Part shown: positions 10,557 through 22,535 of the stretch, one piece after another
How the letters are laid out: each line of letters starts with the position of its first letter
How positions within the stretch are numbered: the first letter of the stretch is position 1
Assembly (NCBI GenBank): GCA_964019695.1
Contig: OZ026522.1
Location: 62,271,811 to 62,335,810 of the forward strand
Length of the DNA: 64,000 bases
Direction: 5' to 3'
Source: Loripinus fragilis
Lineage: Eukaryota > Mollusca > Bivalvia > Lucinida > Lucinidae
Notes under the pieces: model-generated
Seen by the model: only the letters and a program-made list of their open reading frames with translations
The model's database searches: none
Told to the model about the DNA's origin: nothing
Position numbers and translations under genes: made by a program

Positions 10557-10701
10557 CCACAGTTGGAGCTATTTCATCTGTACTTTCTCCACTTAGTATG
10601 GCCAGAAGAGTACTTTTCCCAGATCCCTTTAGGCCTAAACACAGAACCATAAAGCTGGGTCTTGCAGGAGGTGGTCCTCTGCCACAAAGCCTTCTGAAAA
10701 A
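10557..10701 (-). CDS. ARL15: ARL15, coding exon 2 with the P-loop
   Basis: 145 coding bases, phase 0 in and phase 1 out, between acceptor TTTCCTCAG and donor GTGG|GTGTGT. The translation begins FFRRLCGRGPPPARP and continues through VLCLGLKGSGKSTLL to STDEIAPTVG. GPPPARP and the Walker A loop GLKGSGKS are diagnostic of ARL15 (human: KGPPPARP and GLTGSGKT). A second AG eight bases downstream (TTTTTCAG|AAGG) is a possible alternative acceptor, but using it would shift the frame; the first joins exon 1 in frame and gives the family-like CFRALC/FFRRLC spacing. No N-terminal glycine for myristoylation precedes it, as in human ARL15. Confidence 0.95.
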
Positions 10702-10868
10702 CTGAGGAAAAGTATGTATAAATGAACCAAAGCAGAAATTATTTTATATTCAATTCAAATATCAAATTCCTTAAATACATAACATTCACTTCCAGTTTTG
10801 TTTGTAGAGTAATGTTAGTGTTACCAGTATTTTTCCACAGCCAATTAGTGACACAAAACAATGGTATA

Positions 10869-12411
10869 CCATAAAATCTCTATTAGAGGCCCATGCTCTA
10901 ATAGAGGTCCATTCCCCAGTTTGGACGCCAAAAATGCTGATTTTTCAAGCATATTTCAAAAAAAAATCGAGCTTCGAATAAAGGCCCACCTATGAATATT
11001 GAAACAAGAGGGCCCATGCGCCCTGGATCGCTCACCTGAGTTCTGGCACATACGATGTATTGACCTGTGGCTAAAGAGATATCATTAAAAGATATTTCTA
11101 TTTTTAGCTCTGGTGGCCATTTTGTTCAAATGAGCTAAACATTCTGATCAATTTTTGGTATGATGTAGAAGGCATCATGCGGAACATTTCCGTGAAGCAA
11201 TTTTGAATTTGAAATAGAGGTTCAAGAGGAAATGCTGTTTAAAGACATTTCTTATCTAGAGCTCTGGTGGCATCTTTGTTCAGCGGAGTGGAACCATTTG
11301 TGCTATTTTGGTAGAATGCATCATGATAAATACTTTTGACCAGTCGTTCAGGAGGAACTGCTGTTTAAAGATATTTCTTATCTAGAGCTCTGGCAGCCAT
11401 TTTGTTCAGTGGAGCGGAACTATTAGTGTAAATATAGTAGAGATATTATGAGGAACAATTCTGTGAAGTTATTTTAAATTTAGACCAGTGGTTAAGGAGG
11501 AAATGACTTTTAAAGATATTTCTTATCTAGAGCTCTGTCAGCCCTTTTATTCAGCTGAGCGAAACCATTTGTGCAATTTTGGAAAGCGGTGTTAAGAGGA
11601 ACAATTCTGTGAAATTATTTTGAATTTAGACCAGTGGTTAAGGAAGAAATGACGTTTAAAGATATTTCTCATCTAGAGCTCTGGCAGCCCTTTTGTTCTA
11701 CCGAGCGGAACCATTTGTGCATTTTTGGTAGAGGGTGTTATGAGGAACAATTCTGTGAAATTATTTTGAGTTTGGGCAAGTGGTTCAGGAGATGTCGTTT
11801 AAAAGATTTTTTTATTTGGGCTCTAGCAGCCCTCTTATTTGGTGGAGCGGAACCATTTGTGGAATTTGAAAGAGGGCATCATGGGGAATATTCATGTGAA
11901 GTTATATGAAATTTGGACCAGTGGTTCAAGAAAAAGTTACTGGAAGATGGACAGATGATGGACAGAGACAGATCTTAATAGCTCACCTAGAGCCTTCGGT
12001 TCAGGTGAGCTAAAAAAATCGGTCCTACATTATGCAGAAACATCTCAAATTTGTTATCAGCAGCGAATTACTAGTCGTCCGCCTCCAACAAATTGTCCCT
12101 CTAAATAAGGTTCATTGTTTTTGACCCTCCTTTCATTTTGTAAAAATATACTGACTCTTGCTAGCAAGTTGTGAACCCCGTACTGCATATAAAACGTTTT
12201 ATCGATACCTAGCGCAAAGAACGCTTATCATGTAATAGTCTTCTACCTATGGACTTCCCGACACTAGCATTTCAAGATGACGACCCTTATCGATAAATTG
12301 GAGCAACAGACTGATTTAACGCACTTGTCTCCTCTAATAGAGGCCCACCCCCATCTCTATGAATGGTAATGATTCTTATAGACGCCCGGACCTGCAATAG
12401 AGATTTTACAG
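10869..12411. mobile_element. mariner-like TIR element, interrupted
   Basis: Ends 'ccataaaatctctattagag' at left and (inverted) 'cagtaaaatctctattg' at right, with TA flanking both. Subterminal 'ctaatagaggcc' repeats face each other at 10911 and 12330. It carries no transposase, so it is non-autonomous. The element at 11003-12012 is inserted inside it. Confidence 0.75.
11003..12012 (+). mobile_element. pearl-like element with 145-bp core repeats
   Basis: Starts 'aacaagagggcccatgcgcc'; five to six core units of 127-146 bp (marker 'cttatctagagctctg' at 11251, 11378, 11522 and about 11668); a degenerate GATGGACAGA microsatellite near 11947-11970; and a terminal hairpin at 11980-12012 ('agctcacct' with 'aggtgagct'). 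The 91-codon ORF at 11634-11909 is repeat-derived. Inverted core sequence recurs at about 57330-57470. Confidence 0.7.
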
Positions 12412-13909
12412 TACTTACTTATAGTATAGATCAATGTTTGGCAATGATATAGTATTTTATCATGTAAAAAATCAGGTCCTTCAAGTCACAAAAAGGCAAA
12501 ACCCTTTAGCACTTGACCTAGTACATTCTACATAATGTAGAGCTGGTAAGTGTTACCACAATGACCCAGCCGAAAACAACTCATGGCCGAAACGACCCAG
12601 GACCAAACCCTTCTTAATGACACCAGTGCAGTTATCCAGGTTAGCCCAAGAAATACCCTGTGAAACCATGACACCTGGGTGGGGGACAATCAAACAATAT
12701 ATGCATACTGTAACACTGCAGGAACAATTAGAGATGTCACTGATTAGTCATTTGGCGTATTGATATATCGGTAGGAAGTATCGAGATATATTGATAAAGA
12801 ATCGATAAGTATTTTAAAGCAAAAGGGTCCTCAAGCCCTGGTTCACTCACCTGAGAATGAATGTTTATAAAGGTAAAGAAGCATAGCTCCTCTCAGTCCA
12901 GCTATAAATTTTGATAGATCAGCAGTTTCAATTAGAGTTAACATGGGCTATGTTGACAAAAATAACAGGATGTGGAACTATATTCAACAAATAAAACATG
13001 TGACATCTCTCTACGGCGGGGCCATTTTGGCCGCAGCGACCTGACAGAAGGCATAATTTGAACAAACTTGGTAAGGTTCACAAGATGATACTACAAACAT
13101 AATATCAAGGCTCTAGGCCTAGCGGTTTCAGACAAGAAGATTTTTTTTATGTTTTTGGCCCCAGGGGCATTACTTGAATGAACTCACCTGATAATGGGGA
13201 ATAAATCCTAAATGGAAACTGGAAAACCCTGAAAGGGTAGGTTTGGTAGTTTGCTGCATTTCATCAGGGTCTGCACTGTTTGCTATGATAAATGCAATAT
13301 TCAGAGACTGAAGCACACCCTAAAATGCAGAACTCTCACTAGGATTCTGAAAACAGGAGTCCCAGAGCCCTCCTTGCCAAAAAGTGGGAGTCCCACAATA
13401 CAAAAGAATATAGCCTCCTTCAAATAATAGGAGTCCCAGCACCAAAAATGGGAGTTCAGAACTGCAAATTGTCAGTTAGTGAGAGCTCTGAAATGGATAT
13501 CACTCCATAGACATGTCTTTGTTTTTAATTTTTGAGTAAAAGAATGCATTTTTTTATTGTATTTCCAGTATTTCTTGTCTAACTGCATGGATTTTGCTTG
13601 AAAAAAAATCCAAAATCAAAATTTTTATTTCTATAAAGGACAGAAAAAGATCAATAAAAGTATCAGAATTTATTGAGTGAACTGCACTGTAATTTTCAGA
13701 AGAAAAAAAATGTAAATCAGTTGAACAAGAGTCTCCGTTAACAATAATGAACTAGTCAGCAAAAAAGTGGTTTCAGACGAAAATATGAGTGTTTTTTTGC
13801 TAAAAACTATTTTTGGAATGGCATTTTGGAAACTTTAGACATAATTTATCCTTTTCTTTAATTAAATTGCAACTAGATCCTACTTGTTCCACATTTTATC
13901 TTTGATTTT
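12412..13909. other. ARL15 intron 1, repeat fragments
   Basis: No gene. From about 12820 to 13195 is a degenerate bivalve-type repeat bounded by 'ggttcactcacctga' and 'gaactcacctgataat'. At 13345-13460 lies a 'ggagtcccagcaccaaaaat' fragment that also occurs at 53250-53290. Confidence 0.45.
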
Positions 13910-14076
13910 AGACTGGTTCCAGTCCTTAAAAAAAATTTCATCAATGTATCATATACTTGTAGCCAGTCTAACTCTGATGGCTCTGTCTTAAAACAGAGCC
14001 ATCAGAGTTAGACTGGTTACAAGTATATGATATGACACATTGATGAAAAAATTGTTTTAAGGACTGGAGCCAATCT
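13910..14076. repeat. long fold-back hairpin
   Basis: Two arms of about 80 bp, from 'agactggttccagtcctta' to its reverse complement near 14058-14076, meet almost without a loop at 'ctgtcttaaaacag'. The arms differ by only a few bases and one small indel. No target duplication was identified; it may be a fold-back transposon or a recent inverted duplication. Confidence 0.85.
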
Positions 14077-14512
14077 ACTTTGATTTATGAACCCTCGCTT
14101 TGACTCGTCCCGATTTCTAATTATCCAATACTCGTCGCGAGCTAAAATTCTGATTCACCATGACTGGGTTGACCGAATTGACAAGAAGCAAGCATATACC
14201 ACGCAAACTTGTTGGTGGACCATACATTAATTGTTGAATGGCATACAACCTACCCCGAGCCATTCCTCATAGTTGAGGCTGAGACTCTGTATCTATGGGT
14301 CCAGTACCGGACTCTGAGTCTAGCGGTAGTGATATCAACGGCTCTCCTATTTGTCATAGTGCACAATCAATCATTTTTGTTTCCATATTTCTCCACTAAA
14401 TATGCTTTAATTTTACTAAAGTCTTTTGTTTTGAAACAAATAATAGATTAATGTTGTCAATTTCAGTGTTTGTTGAACTTGGTAAAGTCAAATATGTAAG
14501 AGATATTCATTC
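14077..14512. other. intron 1, nothing recognised
   Basis: Contains an 80-codon ORF (14209-14451) with no family resemblance, low complexity at its end and no flanking splice or promoter support; I do not consider it a gene. Confidence 0.4.
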
Positions 14513-14852
14513 GGCCAAATAAAAAAAAATATATGTGGTTCAGGTTACATCTTGAAAAAAATTAGGGTAGGTAAGTAGGCAATTTTTTTTTAGAAATCTT
14601 TTTTTCTTGGGAGTGTATAGATCTGCTTTGAAATGTATCTAATAAGTCAAAGCTGCTATAGAAGAGTCCCTCTATTTCCAATACTAAAGAATGAATGCAT
14701 AGAAATTTAGTATTTCATTCAGATGAGTATTTTGATACATTCTTTTCTGATATTTTTTTCAACTTCTAAATTTGGAGAAAAAAGTTTAGGGTAGGGGGTA
14801 AAAAATCAGGGACGGTCGGGTAACCTGAACCACACCTTTTTTTTATTTGGCC
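14513..14852. mobile_element. MITE, 340 bp
   Basis: Inverted ends 'ggccaaataaaaaaaaatat' and 'tttttttatttggcc', with further inner pairing 'gtggttcaggtta' / 'taacctgaaccac'. The terminal arms are about 33 bp. No convincing target duplication, so the superfamily is unassigned. Confidence 0.7.
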
Positions 14853-15530
14853 TAAATCCAATATTACATATTGGCGAACATTTTGAAACTTTCCGATATT
14901 GATTTTCCGTTGACCTTGCAAGGTACCCTAACTTAAATATTCATTATAAACCATCCAATGAAACAATTGCAAAGATTTTTTTCACAATCACAGATGATGA
15001 ATATAGAAATGAGATCATGAAAAAACCTCAAATATTTTCGGCAGTTCAAAAGGTCAGAACCTTGCCTAAAGATTGGCCTACTTTGAGATCGTTTTTCTCC
15101 GGAAATTTAATAGACCACTGAAAAGTGCTGGTACAGTACCAGGCTTTTCTCAAGGGCTTCCCCAGCAAAATAAACTCAAATTTAGTAACCTAGAGTTGTG
15201 CACATCTTTGCGCAAACGGTATTTATAGCAGTACTATCACTAAGAAAGTACATGTAACCTCAGCTGCAAAGCGTCCAAACCTTGAGAATGTGTATTGGAC
15301 AATACACAATTGCGGTTTATCAGCTGATCGATTTTTGACAGAAAAAATATGACAATTGGAAATGTTTAAACTTGTGTAGCTTTTTTATTTCATGATGGAT
15401 TTTAATGATTGAAACACCAATTTCTTTGTTATTCATTCTACTTTTAGTCTGTATTATCAGATTTAGAAAAAAAAGGATTCAAAATCTGTTGTTAGCGTTA
15501 CTAGGGGTCCGGTAGGTACAGAAGTATCAG
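14853..15530. other. intron 1, nothing recognised
   Basis: No ORF or repeat that I can support. Near 15505 there is a short 'ctaggggtccggta' piece like the termini of 17837-20412. Confidence 0.4.
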
Positions 15531-16809
15531 GCTGAGAACTACCGGGGCGTACCGGCCCATTTCGCTCACCAGTGTTTGCTGCAAAATCATGGAGCATGTG
15601 ATTGCCAGCCAGATCATGAACCAAGGGAAGAAGAATAACATCTTATACCCACTACAGCATGGCTTCAGAAGGGGCAGATCCTGTGAGACGCAGCTGATAG
15701 AGTTCATTGAGGACCTCTCAAACAACCTACACAACAATCAACAAACAGATATCCTCATCATGGATTTTACCAAAGCTTTTGACAAGGTTTGTTACATCCT
15801 CCTGACACATAAACTCAACCATTACTGAATACAAGGAAACGTCAATATATGGATCAAGAATTGGCTAGCCAACTGTAAACAGTCTGTTGTAGTCGAGGGA
15901 GAACAATCACAGTTTGTAAGTGTGGAATCGTGAGTCCCTCAAGGACCATGCCTCTTCCTCTATTACATCAATGATCTGCCAGCGAAACTCCATTCATCTG
16001 TACTACTTTTCGCTGATGACACCATTGTCTACCTAGTGATAAGGAGCCATGAGGATGCTGATCTCCTGCAAGAAGACCTTGTCACACTGGCAGCATGGGA
16101 TGAACAATGGAGGATGAAATTTCACCCAAGCAAATGCAATAACATGACAGTGACCAGCAAGAGAGATCCCAATATAACAGACTATGACTTGCATGGCCAC
16201 ATCTTAGCCAATGTACCATCGACCAAGTATATAGGTGTCACAGTGACACAGGATCTCAAGTGGGATACCCATATTCAAAATATATGTGAAAGCAAACCAG
16301 ACTATAGGCTCCTGCGAAGGAATCTGAACATAGGCGCTGTCACCATCAAGCAGCAGGCCTACTTCAGTCTTGTCCGCCCCCTGGTAGAGTATTCCAGCAC
16401 TATGTGGGACCCTTACACTCAGAAAAACATTAAGAAAATAGAGATGGTCCAACATAGGGTGGCTAGATATGTACTCCATAGGCACCACAACACTTCCAGC
16501 GTCACAGACATGTTTAAGACCCTAAACTAGTGAAGCCTTGAGAACAGGAGGAAGGACATGCCCCTTTGCATGATGTTCAAAATTGACAGAGGACTGGTAG
16601 CCATCAGCAAACACTCAAGATTGGCACCACAGAAGAGACCGACAAGGCACAGCCACTCACAAGCTTTTCAAACAACCACCTGTGGAACAGAGAAAAGGAT
16701 GTCTTTCTTCCCAAGGACTGTGAGTGACTGGAATACACTTCCTCCTTACATCCCAGACTTGGACACACTGGAAGCCTTAAAGGCCTCAGTGTCTGGACTG
16801 ACCTACTAG
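15531..16809 (+). pseudogene. non-LTR reverse transcriptase remnant (jockey/CR1-like)
   Basis: Decayed C-terminal two thirds of an RT. Readable stretches include NYRG, HGFRRGRSCETQL, the catalytic block LIMDFTKAFD, the VPQG region, LFADDTIVY with the active-site DD near 16008-16030, then FHPSKCN and LVRPLVEY. It is interrupted by a stop at about 15827, a stop and short deletion at about 15930-15960, and a stop at about 16528. It ends at 16809, only 77 bp from the ARL15 exon 1 donor and antisense to that gene. Same family as 47179-48678. Confidence 0.85.
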
Positions 16810-16886
16810 CCTAGCAGATATTGATGTTTTTAATATGTCAATAGTGATCTTCTAAACTTAATCCGAAAAGAAAAAGACTCATTTAC

Positions 16887-16931
16887 CTGGATATACTCTA
16901 GTATTAACTCAAACACCCGGATTGACACCAT
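16887..16931 (-). CDS. ARL15: ARL15, coding exon 1 (start codon)
   Basis: Fifteen codons, MVSIRVFELILEYIQ, from ATG at 16931-16929 to donor CAG|GTAAATG at 16886. It aligns with the human ARL15 start MSDLRITEAFLYMDY at the initiator Met and at the Arg (5), Glu (8) and Leu (11), with I/L and V/I conservative matches beside them. Phase 0 joins exon 2 (FFRRLC) without a gap. An in-frame TGA lies 11 codons upstream with no other Met between, supporting this start. Such a short exon escapes ORF callers. Alternative: a chance match, but the alignment, phase and donor all agree. Confidence 0.85.
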
Positions 16932-17836
16932 CACAGGAAGTATTGTTTGCAATGCGATGCGTCACCTACCTATACCTAGCATAATTTTCAAAAGTTGAAG
17001 GAGGTTAGTACACGGCAGAAGCAGTTCAAAACCGGTGATCAGCAAACTTTCTATCATAATCATTTGGACAGGTGATTCTTTTCAGATTTCATCATTTTCA
17101 AGAAAGACAAATCTTACAAAACGTATCTTCTTGTGAAAAAATATGAGTGATCAAAGAAATCACTAGCTGAAGTATCCCTCGTTCACTAATTACCGGTGTA
17201 TACTAATTACCGGTGTATTCCGTTTCCTTCAAATGACTATCGCGTGAGTAATTATCATTTGGAATTTTCCACCCAACATTGTTTACAATACATTTTTCTC
17301 TGGTCATTAAAGAAAACAATGCAGAAATGTCGTTTCTGAGGGTAAATGACTTACTTCTTGTTTGTATAGTCCAAAATCATGATGCAGATTCGCCCTTATA
17401 TATTATTAAAAATACGATTTCATTGAAAATAAATAAGAAATTGCCGTTGGAAAAGTGTGTCTACTTGTTGTGGAAGGTTTTGGCAGCCTGGCTCCCAGCG
17501 TAAAGACTGAAAATGACGTCAAACTTTGTCTCAGCACATGGGTCACATTATGCCCAAATATGGCTGAAAGGTGTTGACATAAAAAATTCCACCTCTATTT
17601 TATCTTGTTTGTCTACACTCTTTTGGTGCACTCTCTGGTTGGGCATATCCCCAATATAGACTGTGTGATCTGTTTATGATTGTGGAACATAGTTGTGATG
17701 ATATAAGTGACCATGAATGAAAGACAACAAGTATTATCTTTGTAAAACATTGTTGTGTTGACTTATATTTTTTCACCTACATTAAAAAAGTGGCATACCT
17801 CATAAAACAGGCAAAGAAAATATAATAAACTTTTAC
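16932..17836 (-). promoter_or_regulatory. probable ARL15 5' flank/promoter region
   Basis: Upstream of the ARL15 ATG on the minus strand. It has no ORF worth calling and no TATA box that I trust. Immediately upstream are a CRE-like TGACGCA and an ETS-like ACTTCCTG motif (16932-16975). 'taattaccggtgta' is directly repeated at about 17188-17218 and inverted near 20568. Promoter assignment is by position only. Confidence 0.35.
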
Positions 17837-18479
17837 GCACTGTCTCCGAGTCCGGTACCGGACCCCTAGACTACGGGGCTACGGGTCCGGTACCGGACCC
17901 CTAGACACTGATTCTAGGGGTCCGGTACCGGACCCCGAGCCACGCCTATGAGGACTGTCTCGGGGTCCGGTAGTTTATGAAACGACTACTGACAAGTCTA
18001 GGGATACGGGTCCGTACCTGCACGTATATGTAGTTACAGTTATTTTACCAACAAAAACTCATGTTGAAGTTTCACTTTGCTTCGTCCGCCATCTTTGATC
18101 CTCAAAGGGAAACCAATCTGCATTTACTGTCATGCACAATTAAGCTTATACAAAGGTATTTAAAAAAACGGTAAAGTAAAAAAAGAACATAACTCACCTG
18201 TAACAAATCAATTATCTTCTCATCTTCAATTAAAGGAACCAATTAAACTACTCGTTGGCAGTTGATTAGTGAGATGAGTGAGCAGTGACAAATAAGCTCA
18301 CATAGTCTGTAGTATAGATTCATTATTCAACTATAGCTTTCAAAGAGACTCACTACTGGGACAACGGCAGTGGATCTTACTTGTATCTTTTGACATTCGG
18401 ACATAGCTTTATAAGAAGACTCTGAGTCTTTTTTTTGTCTTTTTAAACAACTGATATGGACCCAAAAGGAAATGACTTT

Positions 18480-19270
18480 TTAGCATAAAGACAAGCAGTG
18501 TTGAACAAGATCAGACTGCTCATACTATAACAGTCTGATCTGGATCCACACTGTTTGCTAGAGAGACGTTACAAATGGATATCCTAAGGTTGAAGACTCG
18601 ATCGCGGAAATGCATCTAAAATAATGACAAACAGTGATGAACAAGATCTGACTGCTCCTATGATAACAGCCTGATCTCGGTCCACTCTATTTGCTACAGA
18701 GACCGTTCATAGGTTGAACGACTCAATCGCGGAAATGCATCTAAAATTTACGTCTGCTGGAGGTATCTGCCACATGTAAATGCTTACGCCAACGGCTAAT
18801 TTCGCCGTGGACCCTGATCAGACTGTTCCTAGGAGAGCAGTCAGATTTGGGTCCACACTGTTTGCTTCAAAGACGTCTTACAGACAGACAAACATTGCGA
18901 ATCCAGTTCAGGCTGCTCCTAGGATAGTAGTTTGATACGGGTCCACACTGTTTGCTACAAAGACGGCTTAAGAGTCGTTATGTCAGGGAAATGCAACTTA
19001 TGCTTACGTCAATGGCCAATATCCCCGTACAGACAAGCATTTGGGACCAGGATCAGACTGCTCCTATGAGATCTGGGTCAATATTGATTGCTTCAAAGAC
19101 GTCTTTCAATAACGAACAAGTAGACGACATATGGGTCGTCATGTAAGGAAAATGCAACTTATGCTTACGTCAATGGCTAATTTCACCGTACAGACAAACA
19201 TTGTGGACCTGGATCAGACTGCTCTTATGAGAGCAGTTTAATCCGGATCCACACTGTTTGCTACAAAGAC
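18480..19270. repeat. internal tandem repeats of the TIR element
   Basis: Five to six diverged units of 120-190 bp, each with 'gatcagactgctcct', a 'ggtccacactgtttgct' block and 'acaaagacg'. They fill the left interior of the 17837-20412 element. Small ORFs here are repeat artefacts. Confidence 0.65.
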
Positions 19271-19499
19271 TGGACTGGAATAATCTAGCAGAACATAAAT
19301 GGCGTTTCGCTGGCGTGCTAATGATGGCCCAACATTGCTGGCTTAGTAGCTTTTTAATTTTTAAGGGGATCCTGATCAGTATTGCTAAGAAACCCTATAT
19401 TTCTTATAATTTTTCAGGGGGAGGGGGTCCGGAGCTCCTGTCCCCCCACTGGATCTGCGCATGAATACGCCCAACTGATGTTAGATCCCCATCATAAAT

Positions 19500-19760
19500 T
19501 TCTGAGCACCACATTTCGTGCCAGCATGTTATTACCGAGCCACCATCGGTCCATGCGTTTGGCTGGTGTTCGACAGTGGTCTGATTTTGTGTGCTTATTT
19601 GGTCTTCAGCTTTTGGGTGCTCAAAAGAACCGTCTCACCGCTGTGAATAACTTTCCTTGCTAGCATGTTATATCAGGCCAAAAATGGCCCACGTTTTTAG
19701 CTGTTTTATTTTGAATAACTACAGACCACCATCGGCCCATGCGTTTCACTGGTGTTGGTG
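19500..19760. repeat. degenerate 'tttcgctggc' hairpin repeats and half hairpin motif
   Basis: Two diverged copies of a 'gagccaccatcggtccatgcgttt' type segment, related to the better preserved hairpins at 21969-22045, 23166-23255 and 24346-24430. A half copy of the 'gctcaaaagaaccgtctc' motif lies at 19612-19640. Confidence 0.5.
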
Positions 19761-20412
19761 GTGGATGGACGTGCGGACAGACAGACAGATATGTGACCAA
19801 TTAGCCGGTATGAAAGCAATTAAACAATGCACCTGCAATCACCACTTGCTTACTTCAATGAAAGTGCAAATTGGTATTAACCTTTAGGTTAATAATCAAG
19901 TAGACAGATAACAACAATAAATTAATAAGAACATTGAGACAAACATCAATTAAAGAACATCTAACACTGCGCCAATTCACTGATGCGATAGTAAGTTCCC
20001 CCTGACATTAATTACCTTTATTCATGACCTTATTGAAAAAATAAGAATAAGAAAAATAAAAGGAATAAAGTAAGACAAATTATATCTAGTTATGTTTTTT
20101 TCACTCTTGTCCGTTGTAAATCTTATACCTTTTGTATAAGCTGATACTTGTTTGAATAGTGTAACAGTAAATACAGATGATCAAAGATGGCGGACGAAGC
20201 AAAGTGAAACTTCAACACGAGTTTTTGTTGGTAAAATAACTGTTACTACATATACGTGCAGGTACGGACACGCACCCCGTATCCCTAGACTCGTCGAGTT
20301 GTTTCACAAACTACCGGACCCCGAGACAGTCCTCATAGGCGTGGCTCGGGGTCCGGTACCGGAACCGTAGCCCCGTAGTCTAGGGGTCCGGTACCGGATC
20401 CGGAGACAGTGC

Positions 20413-21117
20413 CAATGTCTTATTTTTTCAATAAGGTCATGAATAAAGTAACAGGTCCTTTACCTCTATCATTTTGAAGGCCACTAATTGTTTCAATATT
20501 GAAACCCATCACATGTAGAGTTTTCTACCCAGATAACTTTCTAGAGCATTTGTTTACACATACACCGGTAATTAGTAACAACGAACATTCAAAATATCGG
20601 CTATGGTAGCCAAATATAAATTAAGTTTTCAGCAAGTTAGACTTTTATTTTGAAGCATGTATCGTTTGTTTCCACTGAAAAAATGAATGATCAGTTTAAC
20701 AAGATGTAATTTATTGGTTTCTGTAAAATAGTTTGTTTTATAGCCCGTCTAAAACAGTTAGTACAACGGTAATAAGTAACACCAGTACAAGTGCCCTGTT
20801 GCACAGAGAAATTGGTGCTTTCGAGGCCATGGATGGCGGATAGCGGTGAAAGTATGATAGCAGTGGTCTTCAACTAACCGAATAAATTCCTATTCGTAAT
20901 ACAGCACACATCAGCTGTAAGTTTTCGCACATTTTGATTATTGTTGTCTCATGTGAAATAATAATTTCAAGTCTCAGCAAATTGAGCGGAAGTGCATAGT
21001 ACGTCATCAAATTTGCGAATTAAGGTCCTGCTAAACATCGACGAGACTAAACGCCGTTACCGCAGGCTACCACAGGAGCGCGAACTCCAACACTATAGCA
21101 ACCTTTCTTTCTTTCTT
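20413..21117. other. intergenic, nothing recognised
   Basis: No coding or repeat structure apart from 'cataaagtaacag' type simple sequence and a (CTTT) tract at 21105-21117 that forms the target of the next element. Confidence 0.45.
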
Positions 21118-21460
21118 GGCAGTGGCTAGAGGTACGGATTCGTACCCCTAGCCTGGGAGGCTAGGGATACGGATCCGTACCCCTAGCCTAGGAGGCTAGG
21201 GGTACGGACCCGTACCCCTAGTGTATTCTACCATGTCAGGCTACAGATACAGACATAAAACCCGGATGAGAAGTTATCATGATGATAAGTGTTAGAAAAT
21301 ACCTTGTTGTTGTGTTATGAAATACCAATCCAGTAGGCAGTAATCCAGTAAGTCGCCATTTGCAATGTGGGGTAACTCTGTACAGTAAATATAAAAACGA
21401 AACACGAATTCGGCATTGGGACAAGTGGCGCGGGATTTATGTTGTGTTGTGTTATTGTTG

Positions 21461-21462
<2 letters not shown>

Positions 21463-21519
<57 letters not shown>

Positions 21520-21520
21520 T
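21463..21520. repeat. (ATT)n microsatellite
   Basis: About 19 ATT repeats in the left arm of the outer element. Equivalent tracts occur in the other arms at about 22488-22558 and 24659-24722, so the microsatellite belongs to the TIR. Confidence 0.95.
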
Positions 21521-21855
21521 AATCACATTAAAACTTTTTATTCATGATTTGTTTTTGCGGCTGTTCTCACTTTCGGTTTGTGTAATTAGCGAGGGTGCGA
21601 ACGACATTCTGTGTTTAATTGGTCGGCATAACGCACCGCAAAGACATCTTTAAACTTGAAAAAAAAATCACAATGATTGGCTGAATGCAGAAGAACTTAA
21701 GAACGTCCTTAATTAGCCTAATCCGTACAAACAGTATCTAGACCTATAATTAAAAACTTAATGAACGTCTTAAGTATTATGAGATATCATTTCATTGTAT
21801 ACGCGGTGGCAAGACCTTTAAAATCCAGGAGTACAGGAATGAGAGAACAGAGGTA

Positions 21856-21856
<1 letters not shown>

Positions 21857-21933
<77 letters not shown>
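21857..21933. repeat. (CTAT)n microsatellite
   Basis: About 19 perfect CTAT repeats followed by a T tract. Confidence 0.95.
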
Positions 21934-21959
21934 TTTTTTTCGTTTTGCAGGTAATGACA

Positions 21960-22050
21960 AGTAAACCCAGCCAGCACACTATGTCGGACCCTCATCGGTC
22001 CGCCCACAAATGCCATTCAATTGGCATTTCGCTGGCGGGCCGACCCTGGA
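21960..22050. repeat. hairpin-type dispersed repeat
   Basis: 'cagccagcacactatgtcgg' with 'gccattcaattggcatttcg' and 'gctggcgggccgacc': an imperfect hairpin with self-complementary 'gccattcaattggc' centre. Sister copies at 23166-23255 and 24346-24430 ('ccattcaaatgg' centre). Confidence 0.6.
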
Positions 22051-22161
22051 CCGTTTTTTATGTTTAGTTTTGAAATAAGTTTTGATATAATGCGTAAATC
22101 AACTCGGACCCAATAAACAATTATACTGGGTCCGAGAAATCAACTATCATATTTTCAGATA

Positions 22162-22488
22162 GGCAGTGGCTAGAGGTACGGATCCGTACCCCTAGCCTGG
22201 GAGGCTAGGGATACGGATCCGTACCCCTAGTCTCGGAGGCTAGGGGTACGGACCCTTACCCCTTGTATATTCTACCATGTCAGGCTACAGGTACAGACAT
22301 ATAACCCTGATAAGAAATTCTAAATTATCATGATGATAAGTGTTAGAAAGTACCTTGTTGTTGTGTTATGAAATAGCAATCCAGTAAGTCGCCATTTGCA
22401 ATGTGGGATAACTCTGTATAGTAAATATAAAAACGAAACATGAATTCGGAATTTGAACAAGTGGTGCGGGATTTATGTTGTGTTGTTG

Positions 22489-22535
<47 letters not shown>

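Larger units (their letters stand above)
17837..20412. mobile_element. large TIR element with palindromic GC-rich ends
   Basis: 2576 bp. The ends are inverted copies of about 330 bp: 'gcactgtctcc', then several 'ggtccggtaccggacc' palindromes, then a segment containing 'gatcaaagatggcggac' and 'caacacgagtttttgttgg'. The interior has no transposase ORF. No clear target duplication was found. The 'gatcaaag.tggcggac' part is shared with the inner element end at about 23850, linking it to the family at 21118-25033. Confidence 0.75.

Noticed and set aside
10693..10693. Exon 2 of ARL15 beginning at the second AG (AAGG)
   Set aside because: It would not keep frame with exon 1; the upstream CAG gives FFRRLC in frame and the family spacing.
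14209..14451. 80-codon ORF with hydrophobic stretch
   Set aside because: No homologous pattern, no splice signals consistent with a gene, inside ARL15 intron 1.
17188..20590. A larger element bounded by inverted 'taattaccggtgta'
   Set aside because: Similarity stops after about 20 bp on each side; the 17837-20412 TIR is the supported boundary.
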